A stretch of DNA of 64,000 nt from Lenzites betulinus (Eukaryota > Basidiomycota > Agaricomycetes > Polyporales > Polyporaceae), in assembly GCA_022264855.1 (NCBI GenBank), contig JABYQU010000054.1, positions 62,001-126,000 on the forward strand, written 5' to 3'. Shown in pieces: positions 24,301 to 36,757 of this stretch. The translations under genes were made by a program, and so were the position numbers. The notes beneath the pieces are model-generated. The model worked only from the letters and a program-made list of their open reading frames with translations. It had not been told where the DNA came from and did no database searches. Numbering within the stretch: position 1 is the first letter of the stretch; every line of letters begins with the position of its first letter.

Positions 24301-25246
24301 TTGCGTACCGGTCGAAGGCCTGGCTGGAGTGTAGCGGCGCGCTGGAGATGCGGGAGCCGGGCGTGTTCTCCGACCTGCTCGCTGAGTGCGACTCAGCGAG
24401 CAGTGTTGTCCGGGAGATCGACAAGGACGTGTGCAGGACGATGCCGCTCAACATCTTCTTTGGTCGAACCGGTGCTGGAGTGGAGAAGCTACGTCGTGTT
24501 CTTATAGCGTACAGCAAGTAAGTGCGCCAAGACCGCCCGTCTTGCTATATCATTAACCTATGCACTACAGACGCAATCCAGCCGTGGGTTACTGCCAAGG
24601 CATGAACCTTGTCACGTCTACTCTCCTGCTTGTGCACGCCGACGAAGAAGAGGCCTTCTGGGTCCTTGCTGCGATGATCGAACGTCTCCTCCCTGAAGAC
24701 TTCTTCTCGCCTTCCCTGCTCAGCTCACGCGCATGTCCGCTGGTCCTCCTTGACTACGTTCAGGAACTCATGCCCAAGTTGTCTGCGCATCTCACTGAGC
24801 TCGGCATCGACCTTGGTGCCATTTGTTTCTCCTGGTTCCTTTCGCTCTTCACGGATTGCCTGCCAGTGGAGGTACGTCGTATGTGTATGGCTATAAAGTA
24901 TTATTTTGACATCCTCCCCTAGACGTTGTTCCGTGTGTGGGACGTCTTCATGGTCGATGGCGTCGACGTCCTCTTCCGCATAGCATTCGCGATCCTCCGC
25001 ACCAACGAACAGGAGCTCATGCGGTGTACCTCGATACCCGCTGTTTACGTCGCCCTCGAGAGTCTTCCCAACCGCATGTGGGAAGCCGACAAGCTGCTAT
25101 CGGTTCGTCATCTGGCTCCGAATTCTGACCCGCCTCACTGACCTCCCATACAGACGGAGCTCGAGCTGCGCAGCACCATCACCCATGCGGACATCGTGAA
25201 GCGGCGAGAATCGCACATCGCGCAGCTGCGCGAGTTTGTGGCTTAG
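21344..25246 (+). CDS. TBC-domain Rab GTPase-activating protein
   Basis: Accelerates GTP hydrolysis on Rab/Ypt GTPases in membrane traffic. Exons 21344-21576, 21628-22088, 22171-24517, 24571-24871, 24923-25102, 25154-25246; 1204 residues. The first about 750 residues are Ser/Pro-rich and probably disordered, with a coiled-coil segment around residues 170-225 (QQLEESRRLLVEKEAARKER). The TBC domain fills the C-terminus: NGIPLAYRSKAWLECSGA, the arginine-finger motif EIDKDVCRTMP, the glutamine-finger YCQGMN, then LFRVWDVFMVDG. Both catalytic fingers are present, so the GAP should be active. The target Rab cannot be told from sequence. Intron 22089-22170 carries a clear CTAAC branch site. Confidence 0.93.
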
Positions 25247-25562
25247 ACTTACGCTAGATCATCGAACAGCACTAATGCACTGTAGATATGTACGTTTCAT
25301 CTGGGGGACATTTCGTCGACTTTGAGCATTTGCAACATCAGGAATGTACAATACAACTTGAGGCCCGCATCTAATGAATGCCATGGATTAATTGAACGTG
25401 CTAACGGTTGCTCGGAGCTCATTGCAATGGAAGAGTATGTAAGTATAACGATGCTGTTTCCGGGCTGTTCTGCAAAGGTACACCGACGATTTACGCGAGT
25501 GGTTCTAATAAATATAGATAATGTTATGACTCTCTAGGTTTCTCCCTCACCCCCTGCGGTGT
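25247..25562. other. Intergenic between convergent TBC and FunK1 genes
   Basis: 316 bp of AT-rich 3' flanks; no other feature seen. Confidence 0.5.
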
Positions 25563-27925
25563 TTAAAACCATCTCCTGCAGTCTTCCACGGGCCCCTCGG
25601 CGGCCTCCTCACGGGCACGTTTCGCGCCCTGATACAATGCTGGTGAGTACTCCCGCCATGCTTCCCTATCGTTCGCGGTGAACGCAGCATCATTCTCCGG
25701 CCAACCGTCGCTGTCGAGGGCCTCTCCGAGCATCTCGAGGACCATCGTGTGGTTCAGATGGGTGAGCACCCCACTGCCCTTCGAGCTCGACAAGGGGGGA
25801 TTGTTGGCCCTCACGGCGTCGGTGAACCGCCGGAGCAGCCTCGTGAGTGGGACATTGTCCCATACCACCACTGCGGGGACGTCGAGCCAGACCGCTTTCA
25901 CGCTTGCGTAGAAGGTATGGTCCGCGCAGCCGAAGAGAGTTCGTTCTGCGTGGCTTCCCCAGCTGTGGACGTAGCGGGCGTGGCGGAGGACCATCCAGAC
26001 AAGCAACCAGTAGAACGACTCCAGGTCGTGGTGTGCCTCGTGCTTGATCGGGGTCCCCAGGAGGCGGGCGGTTTTCTGTCGGTGGATGCCTATCGCCATG
26101 AAAGGAGGCGTCCCCTGCGCAGTAGTGGTCAGTATCGTAGGGCACACAGGCAGAGTAGACGACAAGCGAACGCACGGTCTGCCCTAACAACGCCCTGTTG
26201 ACGTCGGATTGTCCTGAGTCGCTACTGATTGAAGGTGAGTCGACGGAATGGCTTGTCGTATCATCCTGCGCAACGTCGACCCAACTGAAGTCGAAGTCGT
26301 GGAGGAAGCCCGTGAATGGCCATCGTATGCGTGAATGTTGGTCTACGAGAAGTACGTTGCCCTCACTGACGTCCCTGTGCAAGATACCGTTCCTGAAAGC
26401 ATTCCTGTGCCCTAAATTGAGAGATTAAGAAACGATGAAGGCTTCAAGACGACAGGGATAGAGAGCTTACCCTGGATAGCATCATACAGTGCTCGGACCA
26501 ATTGCTTTGTGGTTCGGAACTGTGACAACGGGCGGCCCACGACGTCAATGACCAACCGCATCTGGCTACGATCCCGGTGCGCCTGTTCGTCTTCCGCAGT
26601 GAACCGCCACGAAAATGTTTGGTGTTGGGGAAGGGGCAGAGAAGGGCATTCCAGTTTGGTCTCAGAAGTCGAAAGGTCGAGGGATCCACCGCTGGCCTTC
26701 CACAAAGCGACCTCGCGTTGTCCGAGGTCCTCGCCACAAAGCATCCTAGGGAGACCGAAACGTTGCGACTTGGGGGCATTTGCCAGTATCTGGTAGATGC
26801 ATGCCTCTGATCGGTACTCGATCTCGCGCCAGGCCTCCTTGACCACGACCAGCGCTGGCTCCTCAGCTTTGGCTTGACAGCCCAAAGCACTGCGAGTATC
26901 CTCAATTGCCAACCAGACGACCGTACCGCGAGAAAAGATCCTCTTCTCAGCGCTGATGACCTTCAGGAGGAAGAACGACCTGATTGTGGTGCGAGCGTCG
27001 TCATGAACGTCGGCGCGGCGAAATTCCCACACGTTGAGGGAATCCGGGCTGACTTTCATTTTCGACAGTCGAGGCCTGATCCAACGGAAATCGGCGCCGG
27101 AAAGCGCATGCACAGTAGGATCGCATCCGACCACAGGGTTTCCGGCAGCAGGGTGCACGAAATGCCAGAAGAATTGCTGCAGGAGATCTGGGTTCTCCAC
27201 GTAGTCGAACGACTCGGAGACCAGCCCAGACGCGTGGTCAAATCGGACAATGCGGCACTGACTGCCATACATTCCGAGGACGAATGCTGCGAGAAACCCG
27301 TGGGCGAGCATCAGGTTCCGCGCACAAGCGGCCATGCGGATAATTGAATCGCCCAGCAAGTCGTCTCTATCGAAGGGGTCGGCGCATTCGTCGTCCTTGA
27401 CGTCGATGGCCATGGAGAAACGTTGCCATCGGTATGGCGGCCCAGTGTTCTCGCAGCCTGGAAACGAAACCCCAACGTCCAGCGCCGTGAGATGGTGGGT
27501 ACTCTCGAGGATCCCGAAGGGAGGCGGTAGCGAGTAATTGCTCGCGTCCAGGAAGCTGACTCGTCGTTCCTCCGGAAAGGACGAGACAAGGGCTCCTAAG
27601 GATGCAGCCTGATGAAGATAGTCAATCATATGCATAGGTGGTATGTCGACCATTGGACTTACAAGGTTGGGACTTTGAGCAGGTTTCTTCATCACGCCGC
27701 GGAAATACTTCTGAGACAGCTGATGGTTGTCATATAGATACGGTTTTCTCGAGGGTAAGAGGGTATGCAAGAATCTCTCGACGGGGACTTCTAAGATATC
27801 GATTCTGTCAAAAAGTCCATCCCATCCAACGTGATTGCTTCTGATTTCGGAGGCTGCGAAATAATATAAGTGCACCAAACTTCGTCATTGGCGGACAGGA
27901 CTATACCTTGTGAGTTCGTAGACAT
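25563..27925 (-). CDS. FunK1-family protein kinase
   Basis: Member of the fungal-specific FunK1 kinase family, abundant in Agaricomycetes, mostly of unknown role. Exons 27925-27907 (19 nt, coding MSTNSQ), 27853-27663, 27608-26471, 26411-26176, 26114-25563; 711 residues. The N-terminal half is the typical FunK1 extension with WQRFSMAIDVK and a lysine-containing VVVKEAW; the C-terminal lobe has the catalytic loop ILHRDVSEGNVLL and HDFDFSW in place of the usual DFG, a known FunK1 trait, then GTPPFMAI and HDLESFYWLLVW. Intron 27662-27609 is 54 bp, divisible by three and free of stops, so retention would add 18 residues silently. The catalytic Asp and Asn are intact. Confidence 0.92.
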
Positions 27926-28514
27926 GGCTTTGCTATTTACAAGGAGAGTTGGTCAGTCTACCGTCGGAGGCTATCCCCTTTACCTTCAAGTCAATAGGTA
28001 CGGCAGCGAGTGGAGTCGATTACATAGACCGGGTAGATGAAGATGGGAGTTAGTGGAAGATGGGCCAAGAAGGTGCCTTATATGGTTGCGCGTAAGCTTA
28101 GCCGATTTACCTAACAATAGAACAAAGAGGAGAATGAGTGTTAACACGAGGCCGCCGCCGCCGACAGTCTTTGTGCCTTTAAGCGCTTGCTAACGAAAAT
28201 CGTTGCTTCTTTAAACTGGTCGACGAACGAAAGCTTGGAGTGTTGCATGCATTGTATACAGTCCAGGATGGGATGTGGCCGACAATGCTGGTTGCCAGCG
28301 CTGGGCCGCACCTCGCATTTGGACATTCACGGGGGTTTGAAAAGCTTCTTGCGCGGTCGAGAAATATATGCAGTTTATTCCTGTAGTTTAATGGACACGA
28401 TCGGTTTTCGATCTTAAGTTCATAAAGATTCCCTGGCGAGTGGTATCAGCGTCAAGGGAGATCAAGAGCAAGGAAGCAGCGTACGCCTTCGGGGGTAACA
28501 TACGAGCTATGCCA
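27926..28514. other. Intergenic, nothing supportable
   Basis: FunK1 promoter side and 3' flank of the CFEM-like gene; no feature seen besides a short GCC run near 28150. Confidence 0.5.
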
Positions 28515-29900
28515 TCACTTTGATCGATTTCTAACTATCCCCTCCGATGAGCTGGGTACGACATGTCTCTTAAGCAATTGAATCGTAAGAGGATATGAGA
28601 CGGCACTGACTTGTACTCTCCCGTTGCCTCTCTGTTCTCGTATCTCGGGGGAGGCTCGATAGTATCATTATTTGAGGTTTCGTCGACTACGGAGTACTTG
28701 TGAGCTTTAGTGTCACTTGTATTGAGGCACGAAGAACCTACCTTCGAAACAACGCTCGCCCGAATGTAATGGAGGCATTACTTGAGGATACACAGACTTA
28801 TTGGGAGATGCGTACGACGGGCGTACGAGAATATAAGGCTCTGGGATTTCACTGCGGCCCTTCGGATGAAGCGAAAAGGCTTCGAAGATTCTTCGTACTA
28901 CTCGTCGGTTCTTTGATAGATGAGTTTGCGTAGTGTCAGTGATCTTGCTTGAAGAAGGTAGATGTCAAAACGTACGTTTCCCTGTATATCGCTGTTGGAT
29001 TGCACGCCGTGGGGGGCGTCGGACGCCAAATCACTTCCGTACTGGGCGTAGTTGCTCTGTGATAACCATATGGCGGTCGGATGTCGGCGGCCATCGGAAT
29101 GATTCACGGAGCGAGCATCCCTGGGGCATTGTTCCTCAGATAGCGCCGGGTTTCCCTCAAAGACGCTGGTGCGGTGCACAGGACGCCGCCGCATTCGCTT
29201 CCGAATTACAACTGCCCCAAGTGCTGCAAGAATGCCGACGCCCAAGATGACCATAACTGGTATGAGAGCTAAGGCGACCATGACACTGGTGTTTCGCGCC
29301 TTCGTCCCTGAAAGGTTTGATGTCGAGGACGAGAAACTGAGTATTGAGGTCATTGGGAAGCCCATGCTAGGAGTCGCTGGCACGGGCACACTCGTAATAG
29401 ATAAAATCGCCGGGTTTGATGAGAACGCTGGGGATGAAGTGCGAGAGGGCTCCTGGGATGAGATGCGAAGGCTTGGGAGCCCTGAGAAATTTATGATAGA
29501 TGAAGAGGGCGTTGGTGAATTGGTAGCGGTTGAACACGCTGAGAGTGTGTTTGACCGAGTTGAGAAGTCGGACGTGCTTGTGTTGGGTGTAGTAGGAGAT
29601 GATGCGGTCTTGGTAAAATCTAATTGGGAAGGGTTAGGGTGCATGTGTAAGCATGCGGCGATTATTATGACACATACCTTCACCGATAGCCTGACATTGG
29701 AGCAGTAGCGTTGTTCTTGCTAGAGTAACGTCTGTGAGGGTGCATACGTTGAAGAGGCAGTTCCAAACAGCCAGTGCAGCTGTAGAGTCGGCGCACAAGC
29801 ACTGTGGGTCAGCCAAACAGGAGAGACTGACATTTGCGGCCCCCGCACAGCTCATCGGAGAGCATTGATTCGACTCGGAGGGGGTCGATGAACTTGACAT
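28515..29900 (-). CDS. CFEM-like, single-pass membrane protein
   Basis: Probable cell-surface protein. Exons 29900-29678, 29619-28976, 28910-28782, 28696-28611, 28551-28515; 372 residues, all phases agree. Residues about 13-68 carry eight cysteines in CFEM-like spacing (QCSPMSC, then LSC, PQCLC, NC, VC, LQC). A Ser/Thr/Pro-rich stalk follows, then one transmembrane helix (VMVALALIPVMVILGVGI) and a basic stop RKRMRRR, so the cysteine module should face outward. The tail ends with a PPxY-type PPPRYE and acidic residues. No N-terminal signal peptide is visible although the ATG sits about 45 bp from a TATA box, so the helix may act as a signal anchor. The last two introns are less certain. Confidence 0.68.
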
Positions 29901-29942
29901 GATAGGTTTCGTATAGGATTTCGAGGCCCGGTTTCTTGCCGT

Positions 29943-29950
29943 CTTTTATA
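29943..29950 (-). promoter_or_regulatory. TATA box of the CFEM-like gene
   Basis: TATAAAAG on the minus strand, about 45 bp upstream of the ATG at 29900. It limits the 5' UTR to a few bases and argues against a missing upstream exon. Confidence 0.6.
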
Positions 29951-31400
29951 GACGGCCGTAGTGGAGACAATTAGCCCGAGAACACCGCCGAACAGCAAGG
30001 ATGTCATCCGCTCTCATCGGGTAACTCACGGAGAAGTGAACGTCAAGTCCATCATCCCGACGGTACATAAACCATCTCTGCAAAAGAAGTCTGCTACGGG
30101 CGCAAAACACGCCATTTCATTTAGGCTATCGCAGCTTTCCCATGTGCTTTGACCTGTAATCATTCTCACTCAACTACGGATGCACTTGACTGACCGCGTA
30201 TTCCGCAAATAATCAAGGTATGATAGGATGTCACCGGTACAGAACCTGCACACACGTGTTGAACATTACTGCTTCGACGCGTAGCAATCGGACCTATTTC
30301 GTGACGTACCATGGTCTAGAGTGCTTGTGGGCAATGATCAATGACCAGCTGCAGCCTTGAGTTCGACAGAGTTGCGTATATATGGACAACCGCGGACGCC
30401 CAGGGAGACGTTGCGTCAAGCCCACCAATGACTTAGGCAACGCAATGGGTCCAGAAATGGACGAGTAGAAGTTGGCAGAAAATTGAGTATCTTGGTACCG
30501 TGAACGACTGATTCAAGTGACGACGAGTCGCACTAAGTAGGCACCGAGAACAGCAATAATAGACGCCCAACAGCTTATATAACGAGGTTGTCGGCTTAAC
30601 CGAAAGTTAAACCACGCCGCACATGTCCTAGTACCACTTTGCACGACTAGCAGTATCCGTGGGGCAGTCAACAAGCACTATTGCCAGAGGATAGTGGGCG
30701 GCCTAGGAGGGGTTTGAAGGACGACTGACTTGAAGTTGCAACCACAGAAAATCCCGAGTCCAGCTACCGCCGCGCCCAGCACAACTATGAACGCGTTGTT
30801 TACACGTTTGAACTAGGGCCGCAACCACGATGATCATCTGCCGGTCTCGTATGGAACGACTTCACTATCTTGTGGTGTCAGAGACGGCGAAAACCTAGGA
30901 CTTGCCACATTGTTGACGGTATATAATTGCCTTTTCTATCTGCAACTACGGTTGTCTGTGCTTCTGCGCAGCCAGCGTATCAAGTTGTATCTCAAGGAAA
31001 CTGACCTCTTCTACGACGATTGGCGCGGTGATAGTGATCACTACTCGAAGCTACTCGGTGAAACCCTTCGTTGGTGAGTTCAGAATTGTGTTGTAGCGCG
31101 GATTGTCGGTAGCTATCCCCATGGTGTGAAGATATACTTAGGCTAGAAGGCTGATGCACTGGACCCAAGGGCGACTACTAATAACGATCATCACAGGGCG
31201 TATTAGTGATGTACACATCTGTGATACGACCGTCGTTCTACCAACTTGTTGGGTGCAACTCCATTGGGTGGTGTTCACGATGGACCTTCATAAGTGCGTC
31301 GCCGTTAACACGCCCGATATTCTCCTTCAAACTCCTTCCTCGGCTTGCAGCTTGACACATAGTACTGTTCACTTCCTGTTTACGCATATCCCCCCTCGGA
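29951..31400. other. Intergenic, nothing supportable
   Basis: About 1.45 kb. Short open frames have no conserved content; no RNA gene or repeat seen. Confidence 0.5.
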
Positions 31401-33542
31401 ATGGACGTCGACCTTGACCACACCTTCGGAGTGTTCCTGATCGGGACGCTCATAGGAGTGATGTGCGTCCTGACCCTCTCAATGTCGAATCGTGGCTAAA
31501 CCCCTCATATTTTGTTTAGGTTATACGGGCTCACTGTCCACCAGACCTATCAATATTTTCGAATGTACACAGACGATTCGCTTGCGAACAAGGCTTTGGT
31601 GAGCTGTTCACATGGCAGCTTACACGACTCGCTCGGAGTCGCTGACAGTTATTTTCTTGGTCAGGTCGTTTTAGTAACGTGCGTCTTAGAAGCCTTCTTA
31701 CAGAACGTCACCGTGACCCATTCTTCCTTTCAGCGTGCTCGAGACTTTCCATAGCGTTATCTGCTGTCATGTTTGGTGCGACAGTACGCTCGATGAGCCC
31801 GTATATTCACTTCCAACTCATTTTCCGCGACAGCTACTACTACCTGATCAAGAATTATGGTCGACCAGAGACCCTTGAGACAGGTGTCTGGTTCGGATTT
31901 TAAAGTACAGCTCGGTCTTAGTCACAAACCTGACGGTGCTTCCTTTACAAGGTCCATTAATGTAAGCATGTTTTTATACTTCAATGCACGATAAACTCAA
32001 CCAATAGCAGGTTCTAACGGGCTTATCGGTACGATTGATTTTTCAATACGCATCGTCTCGTGATGACCTTGTCCTCCGCCCAGGGAATCATTATCATCCT
32101 TAGTCAAACGTAACTACGTATATCAAGTCTGGTTTCGAAAGACTAACGTGTTGCGGTCTTCTTACAGTTACTTCGCGAGACGGGTATTCTTGAGTAGGTC
32201 TTCCCGTACATACTCTTACATGATGCTACTGATTTTCTGCGTGGATAGTTGGCTCCAAATTACGTATTTTGGTTTACGCCGCAGTCAGTATCGGAGGGCC
32301 ATACAGAATATCGCTTTCTAACCGACGTAATAGGTCATTCTTCTTGTAGGCGAGCTGGGTTAGTTTGTTCTACACCCTCAGTCACGGTCATCTCACTGGA
32401 CGCGATCCCTCGCCAGCTTTTTCCATTGGTACGCTTACACTAAACGTACCCACCCGCCGCCTTTGTTCTAAAACATCCTCTCAGCTGCTACGGCGCAAGC
32501 GTATGGGCATTGACTCGACAAGTGGGAACAAAAATTGACACCGTTCTACAGATTCGCAATTCCCGTATTTGCGCATTTCCAGAAGTTCACTGTACGTGCA
32601 TGCGTTAAAGCCGTATATTATGTCTAACACGATCGCCATACTTTCGTAGTGGCTCATCTCCGCCGGTGCCGCCATGGCTGTTCTCGGGGACGTTGTTCTG
32701 GCAAGCGTCCTCGTCATTTTCCTGAAGAAAAACACCACCGGGATGAAGCGGTACGTCTGCCCCGTGACGGCTCATCTTGTTCCGCCTGAGATCTCACCAT
32801 GCCTATCATGACAGAATGGACACCATCGTGGACACCCTGATCCTGTACGCGGTCAGCACCGGTACGTAGCTTCGTATCTCCATCGATAAAGGCATCTTGG
32901 TGACAGATGCCTCAGGCTTGTTGACTAGGTATCAGTCTTCTATCTTCGGCATTACTGCGCGGCAGTCTGACAGTGAATCAACTCAGTGTGGTGAACTTCC
33001 TGTTGTTCATATTTGTACGTGGCTTCTATCTACGAGCGCATCCATTCTGACTATGTTCACAGTCGCTTGTTAGCCCGAGCAACCTTGTTTACACCGCCTT
33101 TGGCATCGTGGCTACAAAGTGTACTGCCTTCGGTTTCTATTCTAGCTTGCAGAACTCTGATATAATATCGCTCGCAGTATACGCCAACTCGCTTCTCGCT
33201 GCGTGAGTAATTCGCATCCATCTCTGCATGCAGTCTGGTTGAAACAGGGATGCGGCAGGTTGAACGCTCGCAAGTACCTCGCCGAGCGTGCCGCTGGGGC
33301 AATACTCTCAAGCTCGCTGATCAACATTCGCGCAACACGGGTGCTAAGTGGCTCTCATCTTGTCAGTCCCACTACCCTCCGTTTTTCGCTCTACGAACAG
33401 GTTAGCATGAACCCTACTGCTAGCGCCGCCCCCACTGAATGTTCTTATCTTAGCCGCGGACCCCACAGGCGCTGGGGTGGGCGATGACACCGGAGGCGGG
33501 CGTATCACCTTCGCGATCGAGAGCATGATATCGGGGCAGTAG
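31401..33542 (+). CDS. DUF6534 seven-helix membrane protein, copy 1
   Basis: Basidiomycete-specific multi-pass protein of unknown function. Exons: 31401-31462, 31520-31598, 31665-31678, 31734-31775, 31834-31890, 31952-31961, 32011-32028, 32084-32109, 32168-32193, 32249-32283, 32334-32358, 32417-32428, 32485-32500, 32552-32591, 32650-32750, 32815-32861, 32916-32928, 32987-33014, 33063-33120, 33178-33202, 33259 onward. Markers: DHTFGVFLIGTLIGVM, YGLTVHQTYQYFRMY, CYYYLIKNYGRP, then the DUF6534 part MDTIVDTLILYAVSTGLLTS, KLYANSLLAALNARK. Reading through the last exon ends at 33487; a further splice would reach the TAG at 33542 (frame GGGRITFAIESM). The 3' end is therefore uncertain. It looks intact despite first seeming frameshifted at 31890. 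Confidence 0.8.
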
Positions 33543-33634
33543 CGCTTCCGCAGGGCGGTAACGTGTGCGAGTCCGTACTCTAGTTAATTTACACTCGCAG
33601 CAATGCATTTTTGCCGAAAACGAGGTACAACAAA

Positions 33635-36303
33635 CTACGCCGCAGACGCTTTCTCGTCGACGCGCTTCCCGTCTTCCTCCCTCCCCGACCGCACAGGTAG
33701 CCCTGCGAACTTCGACCGTAGCGACTCATACTTGCGTCGCTGTACGACAGAAACGCTCGGCTGCACCTTATCCAGCGCCTGCACAAAGTCCTCGATGGAC
33801 ACCACTACACTCTGCGCAAAGTCCGCGCCCACGCCCCCGCTCGCATCCATCGCGTCCAAGGCGCCCAGCGTCCGTTTCAGCGCCGCGACGCCCGCCTCGC
33901 GCACGAGCGCGGCTAGATCCGCGCCACTGTAGCCTTCGCAGCGGTCGTGTACGAGCGCATCGATGGCCTGCAGCGCCGCGTCCACGTCCGTGCCGGCGCC
34001 AAGCGGAACTTTGCGTGTCATCTTCCGTACGATCTCCGCGCGCTCCTGCGCGGTGGGCAGGTCGACGTACAACAGCTTGTCGAGCCGGCCGGGGCGGCAC
34101 ATCGCTGGGTCGATCATGTCGGGGCGGTTCGTCGCCGCGATCACATACACGCTCTTGCGCGCATCGAGACCGTCGAGCTCTGTGAGAAGCGTGTTTACGA
34201 CGCGGGCAGAAGATTCGGACTGTTGCGCGGTTTGGTGAGAGGCACGGAATGACAGGGACGATGAAGACATACCATGCTATCGTCGCGACGAGGTACAAGG
34301 GCATCCAGCTCGTCGAAGAATATTACGCAGGGGGAAGAGGCACGCGCCCGCGAGAAGACCTGCCGTACGGCGCGTTCACTCTCTCCGACGTACTAGTAGA
34401 CTCATGAGTAGCTATCCTGTCGATGAGGCCATTGAGCGTACCTTGTTCAGGAGCTCCGGTCCTTTGACGCTGATGAAATTCGCCTTCGACTCATTTGCGA
34501 CCGCCTTTGCAAGCAATGTCTTACCACAGCCGGGCGGACCCCACAAAAGTACACCGCACGCTGCGACAATGCCCACAGCGCTGAACAGCTCGGGCCGTCT
34601 GATCGGTTGCACGATGGCCATGTGGAGCTCCTCTCGCGTCGCGTGCAACGCGCCTATGTCCGCCCAAGTCACGTCCGGCACGGTGGCAAAGCCTTCGCGT
34701 TTTGAGGAGGGTTGCACTTGCTGCAGAGCAAGAATGAAGTCGGCGTACGTGATACAAAGCGGGGAGAGCTGTGCTTCCGTTAGTGGGTCGGGATGAGCCC
34801 GGAGGAAATGGATAATGGAACTGGCGGCAGCGTGCTTGGAGACGTCGAATGAAGCAAAAGGCACAAGTTTACTGCTGTTGGGCTGAACGGTGGGATGTCC
34901 AGTGGGGCCATCTATGACCATAGTGACGTCTTCGTCACTTGGGGCAGTCGCGGGGACAACGTTATCGGGCAGGACGAGGGTGCCTTCCGAAATTTGTTGG
35001 AATATGCGCTTGACGGCGATAATTCCTGCAGCGCCGGTGAGAGCAGCTAGGTCCGCGCCAACGTATCCAGGTGTTGCTTTCGCAAGGGCGACATAATCGA
35101 AATCACCCTCCAATCGCAACTTCGAGGATTGCACCCGTAGGATTCTGCCAAGCTGAACGTAAGTAAGCTGATGAACAACCGGGATCTGTCATTCTCACTG
35201 CGCTCTGGCCTCCTCATCTGGGACGCCCATTCCGATTTCGTGATCGAACCTACCAGCTCTGCGGAGAGCGGCGTCCAGGGAGTCCGGCCGATTCGTGGCA
35301 CCGATCACGATGACTGGTTTATTGTCGTTCTTTTCCCAACTCATGTCTACAGCAATATCAGCGCTGAGATGATACACGGACAAGTGAAGCACACCTACCG
35401 TCCATGCATGTCAGAAACTGCGCTACGATTCGCCTCTCCATCTCCCGCTGCGCGCTCTCCCTTTTCGGTGTAATAGCATCAATCTCGTCGATGAAGAGCA
35501 AGCAAGGCGCGACTCTCTGGGAGACTCAGTTGATGGTGAAATTACCAAGACACGGATAGACGGCGCACCTTTGCTTCATCAAAGGTATCCCGAAGTGTCT
35601 TTTCCGATTCACCCGACATGCCTGATACGACAGAAGGTGCGGAGACGTTTATGAATGGCACACCAAGCTCCTGTAAAATCCATGAGTGAGACAGCTGTGC
35701 GACAATAGGCGTGGACATGTACCCCAGCAATCGCATGTGCGAGCATGGTCTTTCCGCAACCCGGAGGGCCATGTAGGAGTACACCTCTTGGAGGCTGCAC
35801 TCCGGTGTGGATGTAGATTTCGGGATGACATAGGGGCATAGCGACAAGTTCGAGCATCTTCTCTATGCACTGATCCACACCCCCGAGGTCCGAGAGCCGC
35901 GTGGGCGGGGGAGCATAGTCTTTCGAGATTCCGCCGGAGAGCTTCGCGCGTTTGTTTCCTTCTTCACCCAAGATGCGAGAAGAGCGCAGCTTCCGCTTAG
36001 CACTTACGGCCTTCCCTTCGGTCAGACCAATAGATTCTGGTTCGGCTGCAGGCGTCGTAGGTATAGACGTCGGGGCAAGGGCGGCAGTCTCAGCCACTGG
36101 AATAGCGGTCCCAGCCTCAGGCGGTACGGGGGGTGTTGCTGCTCCAGATGCTGGTATTGATGTTGAGTTGAGATTTATCCTCGCTTTTCTATGAGTTGTC
36201 CATAGACCCTGCATGGAGCGATTCAGGGCGTTCGAGCTCTGCCTAGATATATGTGAGTTTGCCCATCTATGAGCAACTGCGTCTGACGCACGGATATTTC
36301 CAT
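33635..36303 (-). CDS. RIX7: RIX7/NVL AAA-ATPase, ribosome biogenesis
   Basis: Nucleolar double-AAA ATPase that pulls Nsa1 off pre-60S particles. Exons 36303-36292, 36238-35723, 35670-35569, 35516-35399, 35346-35199, 35144-34442, 34392-34273, 34219-33635; 767 residues. D1: GPPGCGKTM Walker [11 protein letters not shown]alker [20 protein letters not shown] second region of homology. D2: [34 protein letters not shown] 12-nt first exon (MEIS) precedes the conserved [10 protein letters not shown] segment. The usual N-terminal nucleolar domain upstream of this segment appears short or missing; only about 215 bp separate the start from an inverted-repeat element. An upstream coding exon could have been lost or is unrecognised. 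Confidence 0.92.
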
Positions 36304-36518
36304 TTCGAAGGACAACCAAAACGCAAGAACTCCAAGCGTTACGAATGAGTGGGTGAGTAAAAGGGTTGATTGAGAACTTAGTTCTTGAGAGACGTGAGGA
36401 GGACGAGGGTGTAAAGTTGAGAACGTGCACAAAAATCAATAAGCGCCTCAATATCCCGGAGCGCCCAAGAGATCTCAGATTTAGCCGGCGCTCCGGCTCC
36501 AATTAGTGCGTAACCAAC

Positions 36519-36757
36519 GTTATTGCTGTTTTCACGCGCGGTGTCGCGGGCGCCTACTCCGGTTTTTTTCCCGCCATCTCGCGCTCTTGCGCTCGCTGCA
36601 CCCCTCAGCTTCCAACGCCTCTAGCTCGCTCATTTCTCATCCAAACGGCCTAGTTCTTGGTGTTACGGAAACTGAGCATCTGCGCGTATCGAATGATATC
36701 AATTTCGTCAAGTTTCGATATGTTTCGTCCACCACCTCCCCGAACGCCACCTTCGGC
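36519..36757 (+). repeat. Inverted-repeat arm, left (239 bp)
   Basis: Pairs with 37543-37781 in reverse orientation. The outer about 100 bp are identical and the inner part carries about 15 mismatches, so overall identity is roughly 94% by eye. The outer tip reads GTTATTGCTGTTTTCACGCG on both arms. Confidence 0.85.

Noticed and set aside
31884..31905. Apparent frameshift in DUF6534 copy 1 after the tryptophan codon
   Set aside because: Comparison with copy 2 shows a GTTCGG donor at 31891 and a 10-nt exon at 31952, which restores the frame without any error.
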